Positions 33,038 to 43,734 of a stretch of DNA of 64,000 bases are shown here, in pieces. Origin of the DNA: Pisolithus tinctorius. Taxonomy: Eukaryota > Basidiomycota > Agaricomycetes > Boletales > Pisolithaceae. Both the position numbers and the translations under genes were made by a program. The first letter of the stretch is position 1. Each line of letters opens with the position of its first letter. The DNA is taken from assembly GCA_024663395.1 (NCBI GenBank), contig JANFAH010000007.1:744001-808000 (forward strand). Reading direction: 5' to 3'. The notes under the pieces were generated by a model that was given only the letters and a program-made list of their open reading frames with translations, was not told where the DNA came from and searched no databases.

Positions 33038-33480
33038 CACAGAAACTGTTGACCAAGGTGATAGAGGGGGCCAATGATGAGGAGGTCAAGATGATTGCAG
33101 GACGATCAAAGAAGGCCAGCACAGGGAAGGTGACTGGTGAAGAGACCAGGGCCAGTTCTGTCACTAGTGATCAGATGGAATGCCTGATTAAGGCAGTGGA
33201 GCATGTCACTGACAATGTGGCTGGCCTAGCTGTAGCCCAAAAAGAAGTCTCGAGGAACTTCTACTGGTTTGCCTGGTCCTATGAGACATATGTTGAAGAG
33301 CACTTCAAGTTTCTAGCACTGGATGTGCCTTCAGACTGGGACACCACTGACAAGGAGGACAGGGACATTGTGGGGCTTGAAGAAGAGCTGGAGGGGCTGA
33401 GAGAGGAGGAGGAGGAAGGCTGGTCCCAGTCTGAGTCAGGTGATTGGACTGGTGCCAGTTCTGCTGGGTCCCAGGCCTGA
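32383..33480 (+). pseudogene. Antisense accessory gene of gypsy-C: coiled coil plus Zn(II)2Cys6 cluster
   Basis: Opposite strand to gag-pol, just inside the 3' LTR. Exon 1 (32383-32756) encodes an E/A/K-rich coiled coil. A 48-nt GTAAGT...ACCAG intron (32757-32804) follows. Exon 2 opens with six cysteines spaced C-X2-C-X6-C-X12-C-X2-C-X6-C, then a KRK plus an 11-lysine run (nuclear signal; the DNA is an AAG microsatellite), and an acidic, Ser-rich end. Both exons are open. The intron splits the codon just before the first cysteine, exactly as in gypsy-D. Arg residues usual in the cluster are Trp, His or Cys here, as expected from CpG decay, so activity is doubtful. Confidence 0.8.
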
Positions 33481-33513
33481 AGTCACATGTGCATAGTATA
33501 GTGTCTTTTTCTT

Positions 33514-34417
33514 TGTGAAGTACGGGTTTACCCTCAGGTGACCAGGCTTCAAGACCAGGTGACAGGGGTTAAGTCTGAGTGACCAAAGTCAAGGCCGAGA
33601 GACAGGGGCCAAGTCCGGTTGGACCGGAGTTGAGGCCGGAGGTTAGGGGCTAAGTCCAGAGGACCGGACTTAAGACCGGGAGCGCGGGAACAAGGCCAGT
33701 AGCATGGGAAACTGACCGGTGTTGGAGTGCGCACAAGGGGAAGCCAGTCCAGGGTTGGATCTACCTCCCTTGGTCTCAGCTTATGTGCTGTACCCTTATG
33801 CAAGCCGGGGAGAGGTCCGGGACAGGGGTCAGGGATAGCTTAAGGCTCAGCCTTAGCTATAGAGTAGTCTCGAGGGGTAGTACGGAGTTGAGGGTAATAC
33901 TAAGTTGATATTCTGACTGAGGGTGCTACAAAGTATGTACAGGGGTTAAATACATGAGGCCAGTCCGGGATAATGAACATAGAGCCGGACTTGTTAATAA
34001 GCCATTAGCAAGAAGATTAGCAAGAGAGTGGATAGCCATAGTGGCTGTGCCGAGGCTAATAGCCCAAGTCCGGGTGACCGGCATACCAGGGTCAGACACA
34101 GGATTTGTACAGTAAGCAAAAGTCAGATGAACGGGCTAGACTAAATATAGTACAAACAAAGGGAAACAGACTGGAGTTATGTCCAGGTGACCCGGACATA
34201 GACCTGGGAGGACTGGGGTGGAGCAGCGCAAGGCCGGGAGGCCGAAATGGACCGGAGATAGGGGTAAAACACCGGACTTGAGTTATGCAGGCCGGAGTTG
34301 AGTTATCTAGGGCCGGGATTGGGTTGTCTAGGCTGGACCAGGTCCGGACTTGACCGGAGATAGGGGCTAGGGGTCCGGACTGGACTGAGTCCGAGTCTGA
34401 GAGTCATGGATATGACA
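33514..34417 (-). repeat. LARD-B 3' LTR
   Basis: 904 bp. The outer end reads TGTGAAG where the other LTR reads TGTCAAG. The two LTRs differ at scattered CpG sites only. Confidence 0.93.
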
Positions 34418-34434
34418 GTATCCCCCTCTTAGGA
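34418..34434 (-). other. LARD-B polypurine tract
   Basis: Minus strand CCTAAGAGGGGGATAC beside the 3' LTR, the same as in gypsy-D and gypsy-C. Confidence 0.8.
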
Positions 34435-37400
34435 ACCGAACCCTTGAGGTTCCATAGGGAAATATGTTCAGAGGGTTATGCAGTGAGGTCCCATGACTAG
34501 GAGTGAGTCCGAGTGCACACACAGTGCCAAGGGTGAGCCCGAGGGCTGGGAGACAGGCCAGCGATGACCGGAGGTCCAGTAGTTCAGACCGGAATAGCAT
34601 AAGCCGGGTTTGGGGGCAAGGGTCAAGTCCGAAGACTGTTCTGGGAACCCGAGGCTGGAGAAGCAACAACAAACAGGCCGGAGACCGGTCTAGGAGGCCG
34701 CCAGATGGTTCCGCAGGCCAGGACAGGGCAAAGCCGAGTCTGGGAGTGACTAGACCGGCTGGACAGGGGTTTCCGGAGACAGCTGAAAGCTGTAGCCAGT
34801 GTTTTCAGGGGGCCAGAGTTGCACTTCGGAGCTGGGTTAAGGCAGGCCAGGAATGGCCAGGTAAGGCCTAGGGGTGTGCTTCAGAGCCGGGTCAGGGGAA
34901 ACCGGAGACCGAAGATGTACAGGGGACCGGTAACATCCAACTAATGTACCAGGGGTGTGCCACTAGGGCCGGAGGTGTGCTTCAAAGCTGGTTCAGGACA
35001 ACATGGAGGCCGAGAGGTTTGGAGAGGTCCAGGGATGACCAAAAGATGGTCCAGGGGTGTACCAGTGTGCTGCTGAGTGGTACTGGAGTGACACAAAGAC
35101 CGGGTGGGTGCCAGGAAGGCCGGAAAACCGGTCTAGGAATGCACTGGTTGGACTGGGAGTGCACTGCAGGGATACAGGGGGTCATGAGGAGTGCCAAGAA
35201 GGCCGGAACGGGTCCAAGGTCTGCTCCAGGGGGTCATAGGGTCTGAAAGTGTGTATCTACAGAAAGAAAACAGGTAACAGAAAACCGAGAAAACATATAA
35301 CAAGGAAACAGGAGACCGAGACAGAGACAGGGGTCAAAGCTGAAGGCTGAGACCGAGGGTGGCAAAAGCCGGAGACCGAGACTGGGAGTGGTGGAGCCAG
35401 TTGTGCTAAAGCGACTGGTCTGGCAGAAACAGCAAAACCGAAGAGTGGTCAAGGGGACAGAAGGCCGGGAAGGCCGGGAATACAAAGGGAGACCAGTCTG
35501 GGGTTGGGCAGGGCCGGAGTGGCTGGCTGGAGGCCGGTCTGAAGGAGTCGGAGGGGTTTGGGGTGGCTAGAGGTGACCTGAGGTGCCATCGAGCTGGTGG
35601 GCTGACAACCGGAGGCCAAAACAGTGTAGGCCAACAGGCTAACACTGAGACCGGGGTAACCAGGGGTAGCGAGGTGTGAACCCAAGGCCGGAAGTGGCAA
35701 GGCCAAGTGCCGAGCACCTTGGAAACAGGCCAGACGGGCTTCTGGAGGTCAGCAAGGGACTAGGGGCTGTCTACAACAGCTAGAGTTTGGTCTGGACAAA
35801 GACCAGAGGACCTAGCATATCTAGGCATGAACCGGGGACCAGCAGGTCATAAGACCGGTTCAATGAAAGCCTAGGGATGTCAACAGGAGGTGAGTCCGGG
35901 TGTTGAGTCCGGTTTAGGGGTGTCCGGAGTTGGTTGGAGGTGGGTTTTCTGGTGGCAAGAAGCCCGAGGGCCAAAAGCCACTGGAGGACCAGTTCAGGGG
36001 GTCTGGAGACCGGGTGAGGCCTAGGGGTTGTCCAGCCAAAAGGCTGTCAACAGGAGGCCGAGACTGGTGAGACCGGTGAATACACAACCACCAAGGCCGA
36101 GGACCATTGAGACAGTGAGACCGGAGTACCAACACAAATGTCAGGGCTGGGAGCAACCCAGGGCAGGTGGTTTGGGAGTGCCTCAGTATGCAAGGACTGG
36201 GCCAAGGAACTGGGGACCAGTGTGCAGGGACCGAGTGGGGCTGTGCTGAGGGCACTGGAGAGGTAGTGGATAGGGGTTTGCAAAAGTGTAGGTCACTAGC
36301 GAGGTCCCTTATCCCCCTCTTAGGGTAGACTTCCCAAGTCTACAGGGGTACAAGGTGTGGGCTAGGACCACCGAGAGGAGTACTGGACAGGTAGTAGGAG
36401 TACTACCACTGGAGTTGCAAGTCCGAGTACTGAGAATGCTGAGACCGGCTTAACAGGTGTCAAGACCGGTTTCGGGAAGCTTTTTCAAGGCCGGAAAAGC
36501 TTAAAAACCGGAGATACAAGGCCGACAGAGCAGGTCGGACTGGTATGGGGATAGTAAGGAGTGTCGGAGTCAAAGGTGAGGGTATGAAGGCCGGAACCAG
36601 AGCCCGAGAGGAAACCAGAAGGCCGGTGAAGACCGGCAGGCCAAAAGACAACCGGTAAGACCAGAGTCGGGAGAGTGGGTAGGACTGGAGTTCCAGAGTC
36701 AATGGTGGGGTGACAGTGGTGATGGTTAGGGGAAGGTGAGGGGTCAGCTGGTACCCGAAGGGGCCTCGCAAACATACAAGTTCCGGGGCAAGTGGGTGAG
36801 CTGGGAAACAGACCGGCAGAGTCGGGGGTTTGTCAGATGGGCCGAAGCCCGGGGTGTCTTGCAAGCAAATTCATGCTCCAAGGCGGGGTTGACGTCAGGG
36901 GGGTTAGCAAACTTTAGTATTAGGCAGGGATAGGTGACTGCACTACACTCGGCCACCAACGGGTGCCTATTGAGTGGGCTAGTCGGTTCCCTACAACCTA
37001 GATACTTCAGTTCCTAACGGGTTGACAAGGCCGATTAAAACAGGGGTCGGAGACTGAGAGAGAACCAAGGCCAGGTCCACCAAGGACCGGAAAGGGGTGC
37101 TGGGTCGACACCACAGCACCGGGGTAGAGAACAGGGGTAGTTCCGGGAGGAGGGAGAGGCCCAAAGGCCAAACGAGTGACAAGGGAGTAGCATAGAGCTA
37201 CCAAAAGGGTATCAGAGGCTGAGGGAGGCCGGAGATGGGAGACCGGCCAAAAGAAATGAGTCCGGAGTGAGCAAGACCGGTCAAGGGCCATGAGGAGGTC
37301 CCGAGATGAACACCGGAAAAGAGAAAGAAAGTCGGAGTCAGCAAGACCGGTCAGGGGCTCTAAGGAAGTCCGGAGATAACAGGCCAGACAAAGGGTGACA

Positions 37401-39172
37401 AGGCCTAGTGAGGGAGGGAAGACCGGAACTCAGGAGACCAGTCATAAAGGAGTCCAGAGGTGGAAAAAAGCGGACACAAATAGGGGGACCGGAGTTAGCA
37501 AGTCCAGTCCAAGGCTACAAAACCAGGTTAAGGCCGAGGGACTGGCAGGACGAGCCAGGGCCACAAGGGGACTGGAGTTGGCAAGTCCGGACCAGGGCTG
37601 TAAAGCTGGGTGAAACCAAAGGTCTGGCAGGACAAGCCAGGGGGGACTGCTAAGGGGAACAGAGTAATGCACTAATTGATTTGTCTCTACCGAGACCACC
37701 AGTTTGGCTTCTGGTGTACTGGAGTACCAACTTGTTGACCCAGTTAGGATCCTGGGGTAGACTCTAATTGTTTTGTCTCAACTGAGACTACCGGTTTTGG
37801 CTTCCGGAGTACAGAGCTACCAACATGTTAACCCAGTTAGGATCCCGGGATGGACAGAGGACAGGGAGAGGTCCGGAAATGAGGTCAGGGACCGGGATAG
37901 GGGCCGGAGAACCGGCAGACCGGTCCTAGACTGAAAATTGGGGGCCAGGAGCAAGTCCGAAGGACTAGCATGCCCAGGGGGTGCCTCTAAGTGAAAAGAG
38001 AGGCCAGCGGAGAGGCCAGGGACCGGACTAAGGGCCAGAGGGCTGGCAGACCGGTCCTAGACCAAAATGGAGGTGTCATGCACTAGCTAAGACCACAAGA
38101 GCCAAGGCCTGGTGCAAGTCCAAAGGACAAGCACCATCCCGAGGCCGAGGTGACTAGTGCAGGACTGGGACAATGGACAGGGGACCCAGGAGGGGTCTGT
38201 GAGGAACAGAAAAGGTCTGAGGAGAGCCAGGACCGGTCCAAAACCTAGTAACAGGTCTAGACAAGTCCGGGTGAGGTGGCTGAATCAAACCGGGGCCAAG
38301 AGGGCCAGTAACAAAGGGCAGGAGGCTGAGGGAAGTGGCAAACTGGCTTCAGACAAGTCCGAGTGAGTGTGGACAAGCCGACCCAGGGCCGGACAGGCCG
38401 CTAACAGACAGTCCGGAGACTGGAAAGGGGGTCCAGGGCTCCAAGGCTGGTGTAGCAAAGGCCGAGGGTGGAGACCGGACCCAAAAACCGCTGAAGCTGA
38501 GTGCTGATGGGAAACAGGGAAGGCATTGAGGGCCGGGACTGGCCAAGTCCAGGCCTGGGGGTTGCACCAGGGGTGCACAGAGGTCCGAAGACCAATATCG
38601 AGGAGTCAGGAGGTCAAATGAGTGGTGAGATCCCAGTGTTCAGTACAGTAGAACCAGATGAAGACAGCTGGGCTGGAGTGCTGGGATGACTGAGGTAAGG
38701 ACTGTGGTGAAGACCAGGGTGACCAGCCAGGGGTCAGAGGTAGCTCGGGGGAGCTAACAGAAGTGAGTCCGGTTGATGAGGCCGGCTCAGGGGCAAGTCC
38801 GGAGAGTAACTCCGACTTGGAAGTGGGCTCAGGCATGAACCCAGGTTGGTGGTGAGTCCGGATGGTGAGTCCGACTCAGGGGTTGACACGGCCGGTTCGG
38901 AGTCAGGAAGAAACGAGTGGCAGGCGGGGCTCAGGAGTGAGGGAATGGATGCATTAAGTTTTGACTACTAAGGACATAGTGTCAGGGGTAATGCAACCCA
39001 GGGGTGTGCAGAGTGCCAAGGGGTGCCGGGTTACCTCTCTGCTTTAGCAGAGATCTCCGGGTTGGGCTCCGGAGTCAGAGGAGAGGTATCCCGATGAGTC
39101 CTGATGGGCAAGGTCATGGGTAGGGGCTCTAGAGCAGGACCTAGACATGATGCAGTGGCTTGCACAAGTGTG
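34435..39172 (-). other. LARD-B internal region, non-coding
   Basis: Purine-rich on the plus strand, dominated by short GACCGG, GGCCGG and TCCGG words. Short frames exist in all phases but none shows a domain or a consistent start. A second polypurine-like tract (36306-36330) resembles the one in the RNase H-integrase region of the coding gypsy elements. Confidence 0.75.
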
Positions 39173-39183
39173 AGTCAGAATAT
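39173..39183 (-). other. LARD-B self-primer-binding site
   Basis: AGTCAGAATAT (plus strand), fully complementary to the predicted RNA start in the LTR (39581-39591 on the plus strand is ATATTCTGACT). Confidence 0.78.
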
Positions 39184-39185
39184 AC

Positions 39186-40090
39186 TGTCAAGTACGGGTT
39201 TACCCTTGGAGTGACCAGGCTTCAAGACCAGGTGACAGGGGCTGAGTCCGAGTGGCCAGAATCAAGGCCGAGAGACAGGGGCCAAGTCTGGTTGGACCGG
39301 AGTTGAGGCCGGAGGTTAGGGGCTAAGTCCGGAGGACCGGACTTAAGACCGGGAGCGCAGGAACAAGGCCAGTAGCATGGGAAACCAACCGGTGTTGGAG
39401 TGCGCACAAGGGGAAGCCGGTCCGGGGTTGGATCTACCTCCCTTGGTCTCAGCTTATGTGCTGTACCCTTATGCAAGCCGGGGAGAGGTCCAGGACAGGG
39501 GTCAGGGATAGCTTAAGGCTCAGCCTTAGCTATAGAGTAGTCTCGAGGGGTAGTACGGAGTTGAGGGTAATACTAAGTTGATATTCTGACTGAGGGTGCT
39601 ACAAAGTATGTACAGGGGTTAAATACATGAGGCCGGTCCGGGATAATGAACATAGAGCTGGACTTGTTAATAAGCCATTAGCAAGAAGATTAGCAAGAGA
39701 GTGGATAGCCATAGTGGCTGTGCCGAGGCTAATAGCCCAAGTCCGGGTGACCAGCATACTGGGGTCAGACACAGGATTTGTACAGTAAGCAAAAGTCAGA
39801 TGAACGGGCTAGACTAAATATAGTACAAACAAAGGGAAACAGACCGGAGTTATGTCCAGGTGACCCGGATATAGACCTGGGAGGACCGGGGTGGAGCAGC
39901 GCAAGGCTGGGAGGCCGAAATGGACTGGAGATAGGGGTAAAACACTGGACTTGAGTTATGCAGGCCGGAGTTGAGTTATCTAGGGCTGGGATTGGGTTGT
40001 CTAGGCTGGACCAGGTCCGGACTTGACCGGAGATAGGGGCTAGGGGTCCGGACTGGACTGAGTCCGAGTCCGAGAGTCATGGATATGACA
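39186..40090 (-). repeat. LARD-B 5' LTR
   Basis: 905 bp, TGTCAAGTAC...GGATATGACA. Confidence 0.93.
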
Positions 40091-40239
40091 TTCTTGTACC
40101 CATGTGCTTGTGAATGCCAATGCCCAGTTCTGGTTCTAAGGTATGAAAGAAAATGAATGAAGAAAAGTAAGGGAGATCAAGATATGGTAACTACAAGATA
40201 AGTGAAACAGATAAGGAGAAAAGAAACTTGAGACCAGTT

Positions 40240-41295
40240 CTTGGTTATTTCTTGAAAGGACCAGGTTTGTCCAAGTACCAGTCATGATATTCCTGGACAA
40301 GTTCTGAGGTGTTGTCCAACTCTGTTGCTAGTACCCAGGTGGTTTCTTTGTCAGTTCCCTCATAACTGGTTCACCAGACCAGGTACTGCAACCAACACTT
40401 TCTGCACTGGTCAACCTTCAAATTGAGTATCTCTGCTACTTTGAATTCTAAGTTGCCATCAACATCAACTGGTGGGGGTGGAGGTTGAGTCCAGTTGGGT
40501 ATGGTATTTGGGATGGCCAGTTCAAGCTGGGATACATGGAAGACTGGGTGTACAGCATGCATGGAGTCTGGTAAATGCAGGGTAAACAAGTGAGAACCAG
40601 CCTGGGCTACTATGGGTTATGGCCTGAGGTTCTTCTCACTCAATTTCTTTGAGGGCTGGGTCAACCAGAAATACTTGGCATTTACATAGACATTATCACC
40701 CACTTTGAAGTCTGGGGCCAGCATGTGCTTAGCATCTGCCATTCCTTGGTAATGTTGCTGGGTGAGAGCCATTTCTTGACAAAGGTATTGGTGCAGTGAG
40801 TCTAAGTCAACTGCATAATCACAAGCCCAGTTGGAAGTGAGGTCATGCTCAGGGAAGACCAAGATATTAGGGTGGTAACCCTTATTAGTGAAGAAGGAGA
40901 AGGGTGATACCCTGGTTGTAGCACTGGGTGCATTGTTGTAGGCAAACTCAGCTAATGGTAGTAACTTGGCCCAGTTATCTTGTTGGTAGTTACAGTAGAC
41001 CCAGAGATATTGTTTGAGGGTCTGGTTGGTGTGCTCTGTCTGCACATCCCCCTCTGGGTGATACCTGGAGGTGAAGTGTAGATGCATGTCTAGAGCCTTA
41101 CCAAGAGACCAGAAGAAGTGGGACATGAATTCTGATCCCCAGTCTGAGGTTGCATGGGCCAGTACACCATGCTTGGAGAACACATGCATGAGGAAGAGCT
41201 TGGCAAGCTCAGGGGCTGTGATGGTATCATGAGTGGGTATGAAGATGGCTTGCTTCAAAAGCTGGTCAACTATGATGAGGATGGCAGTAAAGCCA
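40240..41295 (-). pseudogene. gypsy-C integrase core and chromodomain
   Basis: The open frame 41258-40617 covers the integrase core after the first Asp (TSDWGSEF, then DVQTEHTNQTL). The frame 40589-40371 holds HPVFHVSQLELAIPN and the chromodomain start (EFKVAEILN...CWLQYLVW), which ends after a stop. The N-terminal zinc region, RNase H, RT and protease are absent; the right end is cut at 41295. Confidence 0.82.
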
Positions 41296-42161
41296 CACTA
41301 GGAGCATACATATAGTGTCAATTGGAGGTCTACTAAGTGTCTATAGGGTTTGTGACAAAAGCAATGCAAATGTGACCCCTCTCAAGCATGTTCAACACCC
41401 TCTGCACTCCAGGTCACCCAATACTCCACCCTTTTTGGTTGAGTCACTTCCCCTGCCATCACATGCCCTCTGGACACACTCCCTGGCCATTGTGATGAAA
41501 TTCTGATGCTTCTGTCAGGTTTCTGGTCACCTGTTCTCACTCACTTGTGCTCTTTGGGCTCGCACTATTGGTTATGTAAGCCCATTTCTGTCACTCTCAC
41601 TGTACTCTTGTTCATTTCCCTTCAGACCACTTGCACTTCCTTGTGCTTTCTTTATTTTAGTTGCTCTTTTGATTGCTGATGCTCTATGGGCCTCATGGCC
41701 ACCATTACATCAATCTCAGCTAATTCCTGTCATTTCCTGTTGCTCCTTTCACTTTTGATGTCGCTTAATTCATAGTTGCATACTCCCCATGTAGCTACAC
41801 ATATACCTGTTGTTGTTGACAGGAAAAATAACAAAAATTTGGAAGCCCCCAGGTTAGAGACAGAGAGAGCAAGCAGACTGATGACATTGAGACAACCCCC
41901 TTTCCTTTCCCCTGCCTAGTGCTGAGTCACAGGCATATTTCTGACAGATTTCTAGGCAGGCTTGAGCCTTGCACACTCCTTAAGCTATTGTGCTTTTTGT
42001 TTACAGGTCAAGCAACTCATGTGACTCAGTTGCATTCATTCCCTATCACCCTCCTACTGCTAGAGTGACTCCCCTTGGGTCAAACTCACCCCTTCAGATT
42101 GCCTATCCCTAGGCTGGAGCCCACAACCCCATACTAGGTAGCAGATTCCTGCTCCCCACAC
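41296..42161 (-). repeat. Repeat F, copy 1
   Basis: An inverted copy of 43735-44785. One end reads TGTGGGGAGCAGG, the other CCTAGTG. It includes about 375 bp (roughly 41585-41960) absent from copy 2. Inserted in gypsy-C between integrase and gag. No coding content. It may be a solo LTR of a copia-like element (reverse orientation TGTTGAG...CCCCACA); the class is unresolved. Confidence 0.6.
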
Positions 42162-42165
42162 TGGT

Positions 42166-42738
42166 CCCAGAAGTTGAGCTTGCATTGAATAAGGAATGTG
42201 TGAAGCTTCTTTGGGTCTGCTCCATTGAAGGTGTCAGGTTCATGCAGCTTGGTCCTAGAAGATGATTCAGAGCTGGTATGAGCATTTCATGCAAGGACCT
42301 CTATGGCTTTAGCAAGGTTGTCAAGCACAGTTACACCTGGCTCAACATCATCTTCAGGGAGAGGGTCTTCATCATCATTATCTGGGTCATCTCCCAGCTG
42401 GTCTTTGCCAGGACCATCATCACCAGGATCATCACCACTGGGATTAAAGTCATCTGGTTCATCATCCAGATCATTAGTAGGTGCAGGAGGTCAATGAGGG
42501 GTGGATGTAGTAGACTTGCAGGTTGAGAAGCCCCTGAAGTTATTGACTTCACTGGGTGGCCTTCTGGCTGTCCCTAAGGACACCAGGGCAGTGGCACAGT
42601 GCAAGTCAACAGCTGAGGTGGATTCTGGATTGGTGGTAGCATGCTGCTTAGGTTCTAGTCTGGGTAGGCATGCTGACCATGTGTTGCTGAGGTTTGGACA
42701 GAAGGGTAGTGACCCACACAAGTGTGAGTCTGAAACAC
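42166..42738 (-). pseudogene. gypsy-C Gag, N-terminal part
   Basis: The frames around 42721-42331 give PESTSAVDLHC...LGTARRPPSEV...FRGFS, then an Asp/Pro-rich stretch and the beginning of the Gag domain (PDTFNGADPKKLHTFL-like). The self-primer region AGTCTGAAACA (42729-42737) lies at the LTR edge. Confidence 0.75.
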
Positions 42739-43298
42739 TGTTAAGTCTGGTTTGTCACCAGTCCAAAGCCAGTCCAGAGTCTGGTTGGGGGTCAGAGGGG
42801 AATACAGGATACTAGGGGATTTTGGACTATGGGACTTAGTGACTGGGTAGCAGTGCTATTCCCTTGCATGGGCTATAGTCTGGTCAAGAAACAGAAACAG
42901 GATGAGACTGGGTTAGATGAGACTTGTTTGATTTCAGACTGAGGCTAAACAGATTTTCCTATGACTTAAATACTAAAGGTAAAGTAAGTGTAACATAGCA
43001 CTGGTACAGCAGTGATTGGTAAACTGATTGGTAAGTAAGATGTTACAAAGAATGTTATCAAGCAAAGTATGAACAAAGGATTACCAAGAACCATGGCAGG
43101 ACTAGTGGCTGGGCTGGGTATTACACTGGTCTGGTATCAAATGAGTGGACAACTCAATTGGGTACTGCCTTGCAGTGCTTCATGAGCTAACACATTTCTG
43201 GGTCAAAGGGTCGAAGCCAGGACCAGGGCAAGGGTTGGATGAGACCAGTCAAGACTGGGGTAGAGCCAGTCTAGGGTAGCCTAGACATGGTTGTGACA
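42739..43298 (-). repeat. gypsy-C 5' LTR
   Basis: 560 bp, the same length as the 3' LTR. Confidence 0.9.
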
Positions 43299-43303
43299 TC
43301 CAC

Positions 43304-43650
43304 CAACTAAGTCAAGGGAGGAGGTTTTGGATCATGTTGTGTTATCACCCAAACTCAAGTGCACCCACTTTCAGTTGGCCTTGCCATCTGATAAAGGTAG
43401 TGGTTCTCCATGCAAAAAGACCAAGAAACTGGTCACAATGGTCAGGAAATCTTGTAAATGGCTGGACTTGATCATTGACAATGAGATACAGACTACCACC
43501 AACATATCTACAGAGGTTGAGGAGCTTCACTCTCATCACATGCTGCAGCTTGCTCAGGCCAGCTGAGATGCATTTGCCACAGGTGTAAAGTATCAGCACC
43601 TCTGCCTTCAAGAGATTGAATTGATGCAAACAATCACTATGGATGACTTT
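43304..43650 (+). other. Unassigned flank with a short open frame
   Basis: A plus-strand frame 43327-43566 encodes 79 residues (basic KKTKKLV, then helix-like IDNEIQTTTNISTEVEEL) and remains similar in style beyond its stop. I do not recognise it. Confidence 0.4.
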
Positions 43651-43734
43651 TGTCATATCCATGACTCTTGGACTCAAGCCTGGTCCACTCTGGACCCCTA
43701 GTCCCTATCTCCAGTCAAGCCCAGTCCTGGTCCA

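Larger units (their letters stand above)
33514..40090 (-). mobile_element. LARD-B, complete non-coding LTR retrotransposon
   Basis: 6577 bp, LTRs 33514-34417 and 39186-40090, perfect duplication TTCTT (33509-33513, 40091-40095). It has a polypurine tract and a self-primer site but no Gag or Pol domain in any frame of its 4.77-kb interior. It is rich in CCGG. It is a large retrotransposon derivative needing proteins from another element, and sits between the antisense gene and pol of gypsy-C. Confidence 0.92.
31691..43298 (-). mobile_element. gypsy-C, internally deleted chromovirus with nested insertions
   Basis: Two 560-bp LTRs (31691-32250, 42739-43298) with a perfect duplication TCCAC (31686-31690, 43299-43303). 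Internal: gag (42738-42166), integrase core plus chromodomain (41295-40240), antisense accessory gene (32383-33480) and polypurine tract. Protease, RT and RNase H are missing. LARD-B (33514-40090) and a repeat (41296-42161) are inserted. Without them the element is about 4.2 kb. Confidence 0.88.

Noticed and set aside
33004..33038. Programmed frameshift or special function of the 11-lysine run
   Set aside because: It is an AAG microsatellite; at most part of a nuclear signal, and its length is probably polymorphic.
34503..38840. Many open frames of 60-130 codons in LARD-B
   Set aside because: They occur in all phases and on both strands, have low-complexity composition and no domains. GC-rich, stop-poor sequence explains them.
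41296..41510. CACTA transposon end (sequence starts CACTAGGAG)
   Set aside because: The other end of the repeat (TGTGGGGAGC) is not its inverted partner and no 2-3 bp duplication matches. The inverted symmetry comes from two separate copies of the repeat.
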